In this document: positions 11,797 to 24,900 of the stretch, one piece after another
How the letters are laid out: every line of letters begins with the position of its first letter
Position numbering within the stretch: position 1 is the stretch's first letter
DNA from: Lutraria lutraria
Taxonomy: Eukaryota; Mollusca; Bivalvia; Venerida; Mactridae
Reading direction: 5' to 3'
NCBI GenBank assembly: GCA_964023205.1
Contig: OZ026833.1
Span: forward strand, 31,646,830-31,710,829
DNA: 64,000 nucleotides
Translations under genes and position numbers: made by a program
Notes under the pieces: model-generated
The model's input: only the letters and a program-made list of their open reading frames with translations
Told to the model about the DNA's origin: nothing
Database searches by the model: none

Positions 11797-11875
11797 GTGT
11801 TTGGCACGTTTTTATAATGCCCCAAAATAATACACAAATCAAGCAGTTTGGGCATTATAAAAACGTGCCAAACAC
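11797..11875. repeat. Inverted-repeat hairpin, 27-bp arms
   Basis: GTGTTTGGCACG and TTTTTATAATGCCC on the left pair with GGGCATTATAAAAA and CGTGCCAAACAC on the right around a loop of about 25 nt. This could be a miniature foldback or MITE relic. The corresponding place in the second unit (38534-38618) has the same outer arms and a longer inner stem. Confidence 0.65.
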
Positions 11876-14333
11876 CTCTGCTTAAACCGTACATATTGTG
11901 CCAGTTATTTGATGCATTCATTGGTTCAATCTTAAGGATAAACAGACCCGTATACAAACGTTTACTGACTATGAACAAAAGTGAGGTACCTGATCATTGC
12001 AATAAATTAGACATTCAAACATAATTGATTGAATATTGATGATTGACCAAAGAACATTTTCAAATGTGTGACCAGCCTGTCAGGTTCAATTACTCGTATA
12101 TTCGACTTTATATTAAAATAAAAGGAGGAAATATTACTGACTACTACTCTCCCTTTTATATGTTTATATAGTATTTTTAATTTCATGTTTACAAATTCCA
12201 AAATAGCACAATTCAGAAAAAGCTGAATGATTTATGAATGATTAATTCAACATACTCAATGAAAAGAAAGAGTTTTAATAGTTAGAAATGAAGTTATGCA
12301 CATGGAATTTGGGGTTATTCAAAATCAAAAGAAATTGAAAGAATTCATCTCAAAATTTGCAAACACATAGTCAAAGTCAATAAAAGTACTAATGTTGCTG
12401 TGTATGGAGAATTAGTCCGTAATCCTTTGTATTTAACAAGATTTGTTTATAATTAAGTTTCGGACAAAAACGAAGATAATGTGATTAAAACTACGAGTAT
12501 GTATAAACGAAGTCCTACAGATTGTAATTATAAGTATGGTTTTAAAAACTGGTGCACAATGATAATTGTTTATCAAATAACTGTAGTCCTGGATATGCTT
12601 TTAATTTGAATGATGATATTGAAGAAACGTAATTTCCAATCGTTCTCAAAGAAAGGATAATTGATACCTTTAAACGTAGCAGTATTTTAACAACCTTTTA
12701 TCATAGTAAAACAAGTTCTTGTTATGAAAATAAGCATTCACGTAGTCGATAAACACACAGTCAAATAACTGGAAAAGAAAATACGGTAACGAAGTTACAA
12801 AATCTACACACACGTTCTCAGCCTTAGAAAAATATATCAATGTGCCGCTTTGGAAAAATTCTTTAGAACAAGAAGATTTAACATGATATGGAGACGTAAA
12901 TGAGTTTCCATAGTTGAATACTTAGCGCACCAGTGACCCGTAATGGTAATCAACAATAAAACTCAGAAGATATTTACGTAAAACACGAACATGTCACGAA
13001 GAGCATCAGTCATGTACATGGACAACAAGAAAAGAAAGATAAGTAGAATATATAAATGCAAATTAGGTTATGTAAGAAACAACACATTAACAAACACACA
13101 CAGTACTCGTTAGTATGATATGACTGTCATAAATTAATCAATGTATATGATACTCATCTTACATTTGTCCAAAAATAGTTGTGAACGCATTCAGTAAACC
13201 AAATTGATCTACGCCTCGGGCATTTTGATGTGCGTGCATCATAAATCTTCTCAAAAACGGTATATTCTATATATCTTCTCACGCTCGTAAGCGGGCAATC
13301 TGGTACCGTATTTCAAACATAGTCAGGAAATCTGTCTGGTCAAACTTTCAAAACTTTTTATTTACTCAATTCATGTTTTTTATATGTCAAGAATAGCAAT
13401 ATAGAACATAATATTAACAAACTGAAAGTTAACACAGTCATACAAAAATGATAACGATATGGATAGCTCGATGTGTAAGCTTCGATCTTTTAACAATTTA
13501 AGAATTGGAAATTATCACCATGTTTCGATATTGATTAGTAGAAAGTCAATGAATCTCAAAAGTAACATAAAGAAATAAGCTTTGAAATGTCATCATGTTC
13601 TATCCAGGTAAAGTTTAAAATGTATCTCGTATGAAAAGAGAACCACCGCCCACTCGGCCCTAGTGAAGCGAACATGGTGACGACCCAGCACAGACGCACA
13701 ACACGACAACGAAGAGTCTGTACCGATCTATGAAATGGTCTACACTCTAGTCTACCAATACAAGCTGCACATAAACGTTTACTCACTGATCAACAGGGCC
13801 TGTGAGGTGTCTCCTGTTCCGTAAATTACTCAAAATCATGTAGTACCTGTCTTATCATGATATTGTGAGCTCACGATGGGACTGTTTTTGGAAGGCTGTC
13901 CGATATATTGCCATCAAGGTGGTGAAACAGCGATTCTGTATTTTCAAATTTTTATGACACAATATCAAGCGATAACAACATACCGGCCTGAACATAACCC
14001 TTCACTCGGATTCTTTCTCATTTTGATATTATGGGTATTTTGTGTTTTTAGAAGGGCACATATAAATGAAGACAAACCATTTCATCTTTCAAATTAAAAC
14101 AAAATATGTATGGGTCAGGAAAAGTGATGGGAATTATTATTACATTTGCAATCGACATTCGATGCTGTTAAACACAACGTTGTATTATTGTTCTTAAAGG
14201 AAAGGGGGTAAAGTGTATATGCTGTCAGATGGCTTCAATTTAATTACCAATTGGTTGAACTATTTAGCTTAAGCGCGTCAGATTTAGTCGGAAGTTTGGT
14301 CATCGCATCTAAATTACCCTATCAGTCGGGCAT

Positions 14334-14423
14334 ACTTCCTGTTCGGGAAACAAAGTGATTCCCCCTTAGTGCTTCCCAATCAGGAAGTAAACGTCAAAAA
14401 AGTTATTTGGTCTTTTTTGACGT
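14334..14423. repeat. Two adjacent small inverted repeats
   Basis: ACTTCCTGTTCGGGAA pairs with TTCCCAATCAGGAAGT (14334-14388). Immediately after it ACGTCAAAAAA pairs with TTTTTTGACGT (14391-14423). They lie about 1.4 kb upstream of the gene 2 start and are conserved in the second unit near 41068-41157. They could be a MITE end or a local palindrome; function is unknown. Confidence 0.5.
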
Positions 14424-15326
14424 ACCCGAGGAGAAATGGCAAGTGCATAAACGTTTATAACCAATAAAAAAACTAAAGCACAATAACCATATTTCTTCCC
14501 TAAAACATAAACAAAACATTAAATCACAAATCACAACGGGTTTTAGTTCATGAAAGCCGGTGAATAGCGCTGTATATGTTCATAAAATGTTTATCTTTAT
14601 CAGATCGCGACAGTACGTACTTACGCCCTAAAACCGTAGTAGTAAGAGATTTGATAATAACCTCAAATGACCTTTTCCCATAGTAAACGGCTACCTGTCA
14701 TATTTTATCATTGACAGATTAGATAAAATAAAATATTTTTTTTTCAATGCCACGATCTTATTCGATAATGCTGCATAAGTTTATTATTAAACTAAAATTA
14801 TTCTTTAAACCATTTGGATTAACTAATGCGCACACTGGCACTTTTAACCATTTATTTGTTAAAAAATATTTTCGTTTGTTATATCAAAAGTTTAAAAAGG
14901 CAATTTTAAACGGTATTTATGTTTGGTCAAGTGACTAATATCTCTTCCACCTCTTCTAATAGATCGAACAGCTTCTACAATTAGAAGACGACCAATGCAA
15001 CAGTTCCGAAGATGTATGTCCTCTTCGGCAGCTCTTTCGTTTGGTCGATCGAAACGGCCTTAAGACAATGACCAGTAAAATATGTGAACACACATTTTGA
15101 AACGCACAACGAAAAATGAGGGAAACGAATTTAAATTCGGGTGTAGATGCAACCTCGTTAAAGCCCCATAAGCTTTTTGCTATAGAAAAATATATGCAAA
15201 AAACAAACAATAATTGCTGATATTATCCAAAGATAATTATTACCGACGAAACGAGCCCTATATCTTTTTAAAACACTCATTTCACTGTGATTTTTGCCTT
15301 TGTAAACTTGAAATATGTAGAGCGCG

Positions 15327-15389
15327 TGACGTCACTAGATACGAAGTGTGCATAACTTCATGCGGGAAACACAGCTGTTCTATAAATAG
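15327..15389 (+). promoter_or_regulatory. Candidate gene 2 core promoter: CRE plus TATA box
   Basis: A full palindromic CRE (TGACGTCA, 15327-15334) lies about 47 nt upstream of TATAAATAG (15381-15389). A start about 30 nt further on would leave a 5' leader of roughly 430 nt before the ATG at 15849. The same pair occurs before gene 3 at 42043-42105. CREB/ATF binding is expected from the motif alone; transcription start is unproven. Confidence 0.4.
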
Positions 15390-15848
15390 TATTTATTTCA
15401 ATGATATTGAAAAAAAAATATAATGGTTTCGGAAACATGTTTTCTTGCTATTAAGTTTGCACGTGAGGAAAACACACCGGATTCCTCTGTTATAGGACTA
15501 ACAGAAACTATTACGACCGATATATTTATATGCTAATGGGACTTTAAGAATTTAAAAAAGAAACTTAGAAGTGATGAGATATGAACGATATACATGAACA
15601 ATTTGATATCATGCTGAAATGGACTTGCATGTATGGTATGATTTACCATAACGCAACGAAACTTAAAACAATGTCCTATGTAAACACTTTTGTCGTTTAT
15701 CAACAAATATTTATAGCTTTATTGCTATAAACCGCATATGAACATTTTATAGACGAGTTAAATGAAATAAACCTAGTGATATTATCGGCTTGTTTGTGAA
15801 GGCTTTACAAGCAGTCGGGGAACTATAGGAGTTTGTCAGTGTATTAGG

Positions 15849-15927
15849 ATGGCTGTACGCGTGTGTACTGTCTGTTTATTTATACTGACATGTCTATGGT
15901 CAACTTGGATTACTGTAGTAAGAGGTG
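15849..15927 (+). CDS. Gene 2 signal-peptide exon
   Basis: The start ATG sits in AGGATGG, a fair Kozak context with A at -3 and G at +4. The 26 codons give a short positively charged start (MAVRV) and a hydrophobic core CTVCLFILTCLW, a typical secretory signal. The exon ends in phase 1 at a GTAAGT donor. Gene 3 has the same exon with two substitutions. Confidence 0.8.
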
Positions 15928-18900
15928 GTAAGTACTTTTATAATGTAGATCTTTTTTCATTTTAATGAAAATTATTTAAGTGTCCTTGAAATTTTAGGCG
16001 AACTGAAAAATATTCAATGAAAACAACACTCATATTGTACGATCTGTTCTGTGTTATGTGACGGTGCCATTTCTGTATAGTTATGTATATCGTAAAAGAT
16101 TATTTCCCATGTCTCTCCACATTGAATGTGGTTTCATGCGAGATTAAGAAAAAAGTAGTCCTTTAAATCGGTTTAGTCTGTTTATTTTTCTGACGCACAT
16201 ATATATGTAAATTACTAATATTTTATCCATTTGTCGTAAACAAATATATCACATCTTTTCAACATTAAACGTGACCATCATGAATACTACAATTGTTTGG
16301 TTATATCATGTAACAGGTTACTGTAGATCGCCATATGTATCCACAGGTACGTTACATTTAAAGACAATATGAAAATTGCATATTGTATATCGGCTTATTG
16401 GTTGTTCTAGATAATTAATTGGAATAATACCAGACTATTTGATCTAATACATGCCATGCATGCACAGTAATGTAATGTACACGTCTACTAGTGATGGATA
16501 GCTAAAGTACACTGTATGATATATATCTTCATTTAACACAGCAGCTCCTATGTGCTTAAAGTTTACAAGTTGTAAACGCGCCTGTAATCACTCAGTCTTA
16601 TTCTACTTAACTTCTCTGGAGTTCGCGTCGCACCGACAGCCAAGATAATTAGCATGTCGACGTTTCCAGTTTAACGCTGGATGAAGACTCCTTGCATACA
16701 CTTTGGTAGAATCCACCGGCATTCGAATCTCAGATAATAACAACACAACCATACAGATCGCTGAAATATGAAAATGAAAACAAATTCAAATACAGCAATG
16801 TTTTATCGAAACTCAGCAGGACATTTTTCTTTCATTATGCGTGACTTTGTTAGTACTACTAGTATACAGTGTATTTTTATTCGACTTGCAAACATCGATT
16901 TATGATGACAAATTAAGAAAAGTTACATCATTACAGTTGTAAATATTATTTAATAATAGCTGACATATTGAATCAGACCTTTAAGTGGCTCATATATATG
17001 CTTTAATATTTGTATAAGTTATACAATATACTAGACAGATTTCTGCAACGCCCTGTTATATATGTACAATATACAAAAAAATGTATTGATTGATTTACTA
17101 GCAAAATACATACATTAGAGATTACCATTAAACTCGTATCAACGTGTTACAAACTATCAGTAACGACAATATTACAATTCGAGATATTGATGCTTTTATG
17201 CACAAACAAGACTGCATGTATCTCCCATTTCAAAATAAAGTGTATGCTACATACAAAGTATTTTGTATCTGACTAATTTGACATCATGAACATATATGTT
17301 TTGTTTAGGTCCGTTGTCGATACCATCTGATTGCGGTATGTTTAGATAAGGCGATATAACACTTAACATAGTTTATGACTGATCTATACTACCACACAGT
17401 TATTACATGGTTATAATTCAGAATATATTGACATAGTTATGGCGTCTGAATAGATTTGTGATAACCCGAGACCTTTAATATCATAAAAACTCCAGATTTT
17501 TTTAAAATGAAAATTTTATTTTAAGTTTCACGCAGTTCATTAAAATTGTTCGATTTTCGATCGGTGAAGAGTCGGCAGACGTTGTGCTGCTTTGCCTATC
17601 AGTACTTGCATGTTTAGTAGAAAACACCCGTGAATGAACAACCAGAAGTGATATAAGGGAATGTGTGATCAATGTTCTTTTGTATAATCTAATGCGCCTC
17701 TTAATCACTTAGATGCATATGCATCTATTGTGTCATGCACTGTCCAACGATCCGTTTAATTAAGGATCTACAAAAACAAGACTAAACTCACCATTTACAT
17801 ATGGAAACGTATTACATAACATTGTGTTACATCGCTATGTTAGTTTTATGAGTTTTATCATATAAATAAGACACTTGTAGTTCTGCTTGTATTTGAATGC
17901 CAGATTATGTTGATAGTCCATAGAAACAATGAGTCTACTAAAAACACGTATGTTCTCTTCTTATAGAATGTAGCACTGTTTTTCAAAACACTCCAACTTT
18001 CCAAAACTGTCAGTACCGATGTCATTGTAAGAATGATACACAATGTGTTGAGACAACGGGTGACTGTAATAGCGGCTGTGAGTTTGGTTGGATGGGACAA
18101 GGATGTCAGTATCGTAAGAATTAATCTTTTTTACTAAAAAATAATTTTAAAAAAGATCAGGAATTATATTAAAATGTAGGTGATGACAGAAACAATTTTA
18201 CTACTGAACTTAGTACTTGTCAGATAATAACGTATAACTATATTTATATAACTCGTTCACATAAACGGGAACGAACATTTAACAGAGATAAGACTGTACA
18301 GGACGGTTAACGCAGCTACATGAATGCATGTTGTGCTTGTTGTGGTATTTAAGCATTGTGCAGTTTTTATCCAATACAATCTGACAATCTGGAAAAAATG
18401 TTTTGTATTCCATCACTTTATATGACCTTCAGGAAACATCGCAAAATACAACAGTGGGAATAAGAATGAGGGTGGAACAGACATAGACGCAGACTTTTCT
18501 ATCCGTGCTGTTGATGGTGAAATAGACACATGTGCTAGAACTAAATGGAATCCACCTAGTAACGGGTTTCATTACTGGAGGATAGAATGGCCTGAGGCTT
18601 ATCGTATTGTTGGTCTTGTGGTGAAGATTCGTTCTGAAGACGTTGGTAAGTATAATGTTTGAAAAGCTATTATTTGGGTTTCGTATGTAATTGTAGTAAA
18701 ATAACAACAGGTATGTTCGATTACTCTTGAAAGTTACTTTTAATTTAAATATTGAAAACCGGACAAGAAATAAGATATTTTTTAAATATAAAAATGCTTT
18801 TTATATTTATAAATAAATGTGTTCGCTAAGTAAGATTTTAATATATAATATATATGCAATACCTTTACGTCATATTTGATAAAGGTTTATCATTTATAAT

Positions 18901-21900
18901 TATGTAACCATGTTTGTATGCCATACATTTATACTATTACTCTATCCCAGAGAGGTTCAAATTGGAATGTATATTAAATTTTATGAAATGATAACAAGAT
19001 ATGATATGCATTTAACAATCTCAACAACATATCATTGAGGTGTTAACAACGTACATTTTCAGAAATATATCTTTTCAAAAACATAATTATTATAAGAAAT
19101 ACATTGAGAATAATCAGTTTTGATGATTTTTATCAGGTGATTTCAGCAAATTTCGAGTGGAGACGGGTTCGGGATCGAACAATAGTGATTTTAAATCTGT
19201 ATGTTACGAGCATGACGATACCCTTGGAACAACAGAAATGGAAATCATGTGTACACAACCAGTCTGGACTCAACATCTTAGAATCATTCTCGATCGACCA
19301 AATGTCATATTAAGGTTGTGTGAAGTGGAGATATATGGAGGTATTGAACTATTCATACGTGTTGTACTGCTTTAGGATCGTCTGCTCAATGGGAACTATA
19401 GATAACACTTTTTGAAACATAGAACGATGATGATAGAACATGCAAAACAGGCTCAACGAGTCCTCTAAGCTTTTTATAATATGTTTTGATAATTTGTGAT
19501 TTCAAGACCTTGATATCAATAATTACCAGTAAATGTACTGATTGATAAAGAATAAGCAAGCCATTTACCTACATAAATATGTAATGTATAGGTCGCATTC
19601 AAACAATTGTTCATTCTCCTACTACATTATTTTGTCTCTAAGTGAAATGAACGAGTATCGGAAACAGACGAACAACAGTTGGTCAGACTAATAAATTAAC
19701 AATATTCATCAATACTTCAATTCTATTTCAGTGAGGTAAATCTTAAAAAAATCAAACAACCACATTGTATACAAACATGCAGATGAATTTGCACGAATGA
19801 TATTTATTCATTTCAGGTCGTTCAGTGACATTCAACAATCCAACCAATCAATAATCTACATATAAAACCTCCTACTCATCGTTAGCAGTAGATGGTCAGG
19901 CTCATACATTAGGACTTGAAGCTGAAGAAGCGTGTTCCGTAACTGCAGTTGATGGAAACTATCCGTATTGGATGGTTGACTTTCTTACTGAATATATCGT
20001 GCAAAGTGTTTACTTTTATGGCCGACTTGGGCGTAGTAAGTACAGCTTCTATTTGTGTTGAATGTACGTGCCTTGTTTTTTTCAGCGGAATTCAACCTCG
20101 ACGGATACTTAAAAATATATGCAGGGTTGTATATAACCTCACTATCACTAAATAACTGTTTCATTAAGTCATATGTAAATATCTCTATGTATAGAACTTT
20201 ACGTAATGCATAATGGAATATTTAATTGACTTTGTGATGTAACATCTGGACTCTATTGTTTTTTTTCAGCCGATCAACACACAGGTTTTCAAATGATACT
20301 TTTAAATGACAGCTCTGATCGAAATCAAATATTTCAAGCACCGGAAAACGATGATGCATCATCACAATATCAACCTAAAATTGTGAATTTAGCTAACCAG
20401 GTTATTGCCCGATATCTGAAAGTGATCAGACCACGTAATGAAACATTGCTTACAATTTGTGAAATCATAACATTTGCGGGTATGATTCCTTTTGTTTAAG
20501 CATTAGTTTAAAATGAACGAATGTTATCATAGTTCTACTTTCAAGAGTATTACATTGTTTGGTGATTTAGTAAAATTTAAGGAATTCACATTCAAACGAA
20601 AATGAAATAGATATTAACTTTCAATTTGTAAGTCATATTTTGTGCAAGAGGTCTCAAAAATACATCTAATTTTACTGTTCAAAAACCTCGATTCATATAG
20701 ATGCACCTGTTTTGTTTCTTAGAACAAGTTTTAATAACACACAGGTATGATATAAACATAATTAATGGCATTTCTGTATATATTCCACTTTTGGTCTAAA
20801 CTTTATTCATTTTTAGAGTTGTCAAAGACCAATACTGTATCTGATCATTAATTAATATATTTTTGATAATGTTACAATATACAGTTTGAAGGCAGCCAAT
20901 TCGTACGTGTAATATTATTTTCAATATTTCGGTGTCTGTAGAATGTCCCCCCAATAAATGCGGCTTTGATTGTTCTCTTGATTGCTATTGTATTGCTGAG
21001 ACTACAGGCAGTTATAAGATAGATGGTAATTGTCCATATGGTTGTTTTGGAAGATGGACTGGTGAAGGTTCCCAATGTAATATTGGTAAGTAGATGTGAT
21101 TTAATCAGTCTTACAAATACAATACATGTAAATCTTATTAAACGTCATTTAAAACGCCACACATGAAGGAATGATTTACTCGTATAAGTATATGCTTCTA
21201 ATAAATCTTTTTCATGAACACGTTAACAATGATATAAACAAATGACAATGATGTTATGATAGTGTATCTGCTTTATTTGTATGATTGACTGTGATATGGA
21301 TGTTCACAAACGTGTTGAAGGAAATGGATAATCAAGACAGTACACGATGACGAATATCTATATCTTGATAATAAAGAACACTGTTAGCATTCTTGGAAAG
21401 CTTAGTATTAGCATGAGTACATTTATTTAAATAAATCTGGTAATGTTTGCTACGTTGAATTATTCGATATTTTGTACATACATATTTTAATCATAATCTC
21501 CGTTTTATGATTATGAATAAGCTGTGTAATAAGACTTTCTATCCGAATAGAATGCAATATGACCACTTGGGGTGACCAATGTCAGAATACATGCGGAAAT
21601 TGTGATTCAGCGGAAACTTGCAATGTTATAAATGGACATTGTGAACATGGATGCAGCGGACCTTGGTATCCACCAGAATGTTCTTTAGGTAGTAAAAGTA
21701 TTTGTTAACTATTGCACTATTTGCATTTGTATTAAGTTGTTGTTCAAAATAATACCAAATAAATTGTCTGCCTATACAATGTACGAAATCATCAAGCAAA
21801 TGCATAATCTGTGGTATGTGTGTATTATACCCTTAATGATGTCTGAATGGGTTGATTAGTTAGATCTATAATAAATGTTTTGTCCGTAATATCATTATTT

Positions 21901-24900
21901 AAGGGTTTAGATTATAATTGTTTATTTCTATTTTATGACATATGTGCATTATACGACATTACTATACCTTATTGTGTCTGTATTATACTTACATATATAT
22001 ATATTCCCTTATCTTTAACAAATTATGTTCTACAACAATCCAGAATGTAGTAACAACACTTATGGCATACATTGTTCTCACAACTGTGGGAATTGTAAGA
22101 ACATTGCACAATGTAACATCAGTTCTGGAGAATGTACGGAAGGATGCGATGCTGGTTGGGAACCACCACTGTGTCAGGAAGGTATGTTGCTATATAAGAA
22201 AATCAATGATTTTCAAAGGCTGCGTATTACAATGTCATGCAGTTCTTATCCATGTGTTTATGCTTAAGACTGAAATTTCCGCACGAATACAGGAGTATCT
22301 GTGGTTAAGTTCTTTGACTGGTTATCTCTAGTCCATAATTGCTGTGAATTCAAATCCTTTCTGGACATGAAAAAATGCATTTGTGGTACATGCATTCAAA
22401 GTAAAGCATAAAGGTAACGAACATACACGTTTAAATATTCATAGACATCCATAATTGTACACCGTCCAAAATGACTGTTACCAATAAATTGGATAAAAAA
22501 GATAATATGCAAAATCATTCCAAATCGGATTCCCTTTCACACAGCATCTCATGCGTCAGACCAGTATAGAATAGCTAGATTATCGTTATCATTATTTAAT
22601 AAGTATATGTCGTTTCACCTTTCCTTTTTTGTTGTAGCCTGTGCAGCCGGATTTTATGGCGATACGTGTGAAAAGGAATGTGGAAACTGTAACGGTGCCG
22701 CTGCATGCAATCCAACAACTGGCTATTGTATTGATGGCTGCGATCCTGGTTACCAGACTATTTTATGCAATGAGGGTTGGTATCCTGTTTTGAAACTCTG
22801 ATTACATGCGAGGTCACCTTGCGCACAATGTGCTTTTTTATACGATACTCATTGTTGAAATGAATATAATGTTGTATGCATTTACAATTATACGACTTCT
22901 GAGCCTTTAGAACCTAAAATGCATAGTAGTTTATGCTAAACGTTCAGTAAAGGAATATTTTTTTTTCAATTTGATCATCATGATGAACTATTGGTAATAA
23001 TTAATTTAACAATAATTGGTAACTCTTAATGTAAACTTTGTATTAAATACAATTCGTTCACTTTCTTTACGTAATAATCAACATGACATCTAAAGAGCAC
23101 AAACGATTATGCAAAACCTTTCATTTGACATAATCTAGATGTGAATTTCCGTTTTGTTGTTTTTATCAATAGTTTGTAATTCTGGATGGCATGGATTAAA
23201 TTGCTCAGACAAATGTGGCCAGTGTTCTTGTAATGTAATAACTGGCATATGCAGTGATGGCTGCCTGCCTGGGTGGAAAACAGCGTATTGCAATGAACGT
23301 ATGTAACATTGTTTCAATTTACTGAATCTACATACCTATGCATAACCCAAGAGCTCATGATAATAAATTATTATAGGATGTCCAATTTCTTATCTTTTAA
23401 TTAAAACATGGCTTGACATGTGATACGCAAACTTTGGCACATACTCGTAAGCCGTCTATTTTTCTTTGACAATGATCACACTCAGCAACATTACACCCGC
23501 CGATGTTCGTTAATTGCTAAAATGAAGGGAAATGAATTCGTGTAGTAAGCATAACTTTCGAAAATGACTGAAGCTGTTCCTGTTAAGATGAGATAGACTT
23601 CCAAAATGAAAGTAATCGAACAAATAAGTAAGTTTGCACTGATTCTTTATATTTGGTGAAATGATACGAAAGTAAAAAGAACACAGCAATGTAAATGGTA
23701 TAACAAAGAAACCTAGAGATATTTTCCTCTTCGATAAATAAAAATAATCCCAATCTGGCAAAACAATTGCTACTTTTGCGACATTTATTATTCATCTTTG
23801 TTTTTATGCACAAACAGCTTGTGATGAAGGTACGTATGGCGAAGGTTGTTCTAGTGTTTGCGGGAACTGTTCTGAGGGTCACAACTGTAACCACACAACA
23901 GGCTTCTGTGAGAATGTTTGCGCACCTGGGTTCAAAGGAGATCTATGTAATACAAGTGGGTACAACCATACATTTGTAAGATGTAACCCTTGTATATGTA
24001 TATACATGTAATTGATAAACGTGTTTTTGGTCCGTGCAACGTGCTAGACCCTATGGATACAACACTGCACATAATATACAAAATATGCTGATGTTTCGTT
24101 ATTTCAATCATTCTGCATTGAAACACATGGTAATTTGTTTACATGCTATTTTACCAAGCTTGATATACGATAAAGTAGTCTCATAGTTTGTTTAGTAGCA
24201 GTTACTGTTGTTTAGATACAACGCAAACAATTGTAAATTTAATTAATCAAGGATGTTCCTATGGTGAATACGGACCAAAATGTGACAAATGTGGTTATTG
24301 CAACAAAACAACTGATTGTGATGTGGAGACAGGACATTGTTCTGAAGGGTGTTTACCTGGGTGGAAAGATATCTTTTGTAATGCACGTATGTTTAAGATT
24401 TAAGTATTTTTTACCATCATGAGATTTTCACAGTATCGTATTCCTCTCATTACTGGCAAAGAGTGAACAATGAAATATAGAAATCATGTTTCCTCCCCTG
24501 AACCCAAGATAGATACGCCTTGTTGAAACTTCAAAATGTGTTTTCTTGAAGGTAAGCTCAAGATTTATCTCCGACACTCTCAAAACCATTTGCTTATTTC
24601 TATACCATGTATTTATTTTCACAATTGCGTAATCAAAAACAGGTACACGTGTTCAGTTGATGTCTATTGTGTTGAGTAAATTGTTCATGAACCGTCCTGT
24701 AAATATACTGGTTATCACTGATTTTTGTGCATCCTTTGCTAAAAATACACTTGAATCACCATAATATAATTTACATCAAATTTGCCATTTTGATATGTAA
24801 TACGTTAGATCGTCCATTGTATGAGCTGGCGAAATGAGATTATGTAATGATTTGAAACCGTATTAAAGTGGTACATAATCACTTGAAAGCGAGGACATCA

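Larger units (their letters stand above)
10712..15848. other. Intergenic region between genes 1 and 2
   Basis: About 5.1 kb separates the gene 1 stop from the gene 2 ATG. It contains the gene 1 3' UTR and candidate poly(A) signal, a hairpin element (11797-11875), paired inverted repeats (14334-14423) and the candidate gene 2 promoter (15327-15389). A slightly GC-richer patch near 13600-13800 shows no gene. I see no convincing protein-coding gene here; the small ORFs have no family motifs. The whole region is repeated nearly unchanged at 37406-42599. Confidence 0.7.

Noticed and set aside
13556..13786. Minus-strand 76-residue ORF conserved at 40302-40532
   Set aside because: Its conservation is explained by the near-identical duplicated block. 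There is no recognisable motif, partner exon or gene context.
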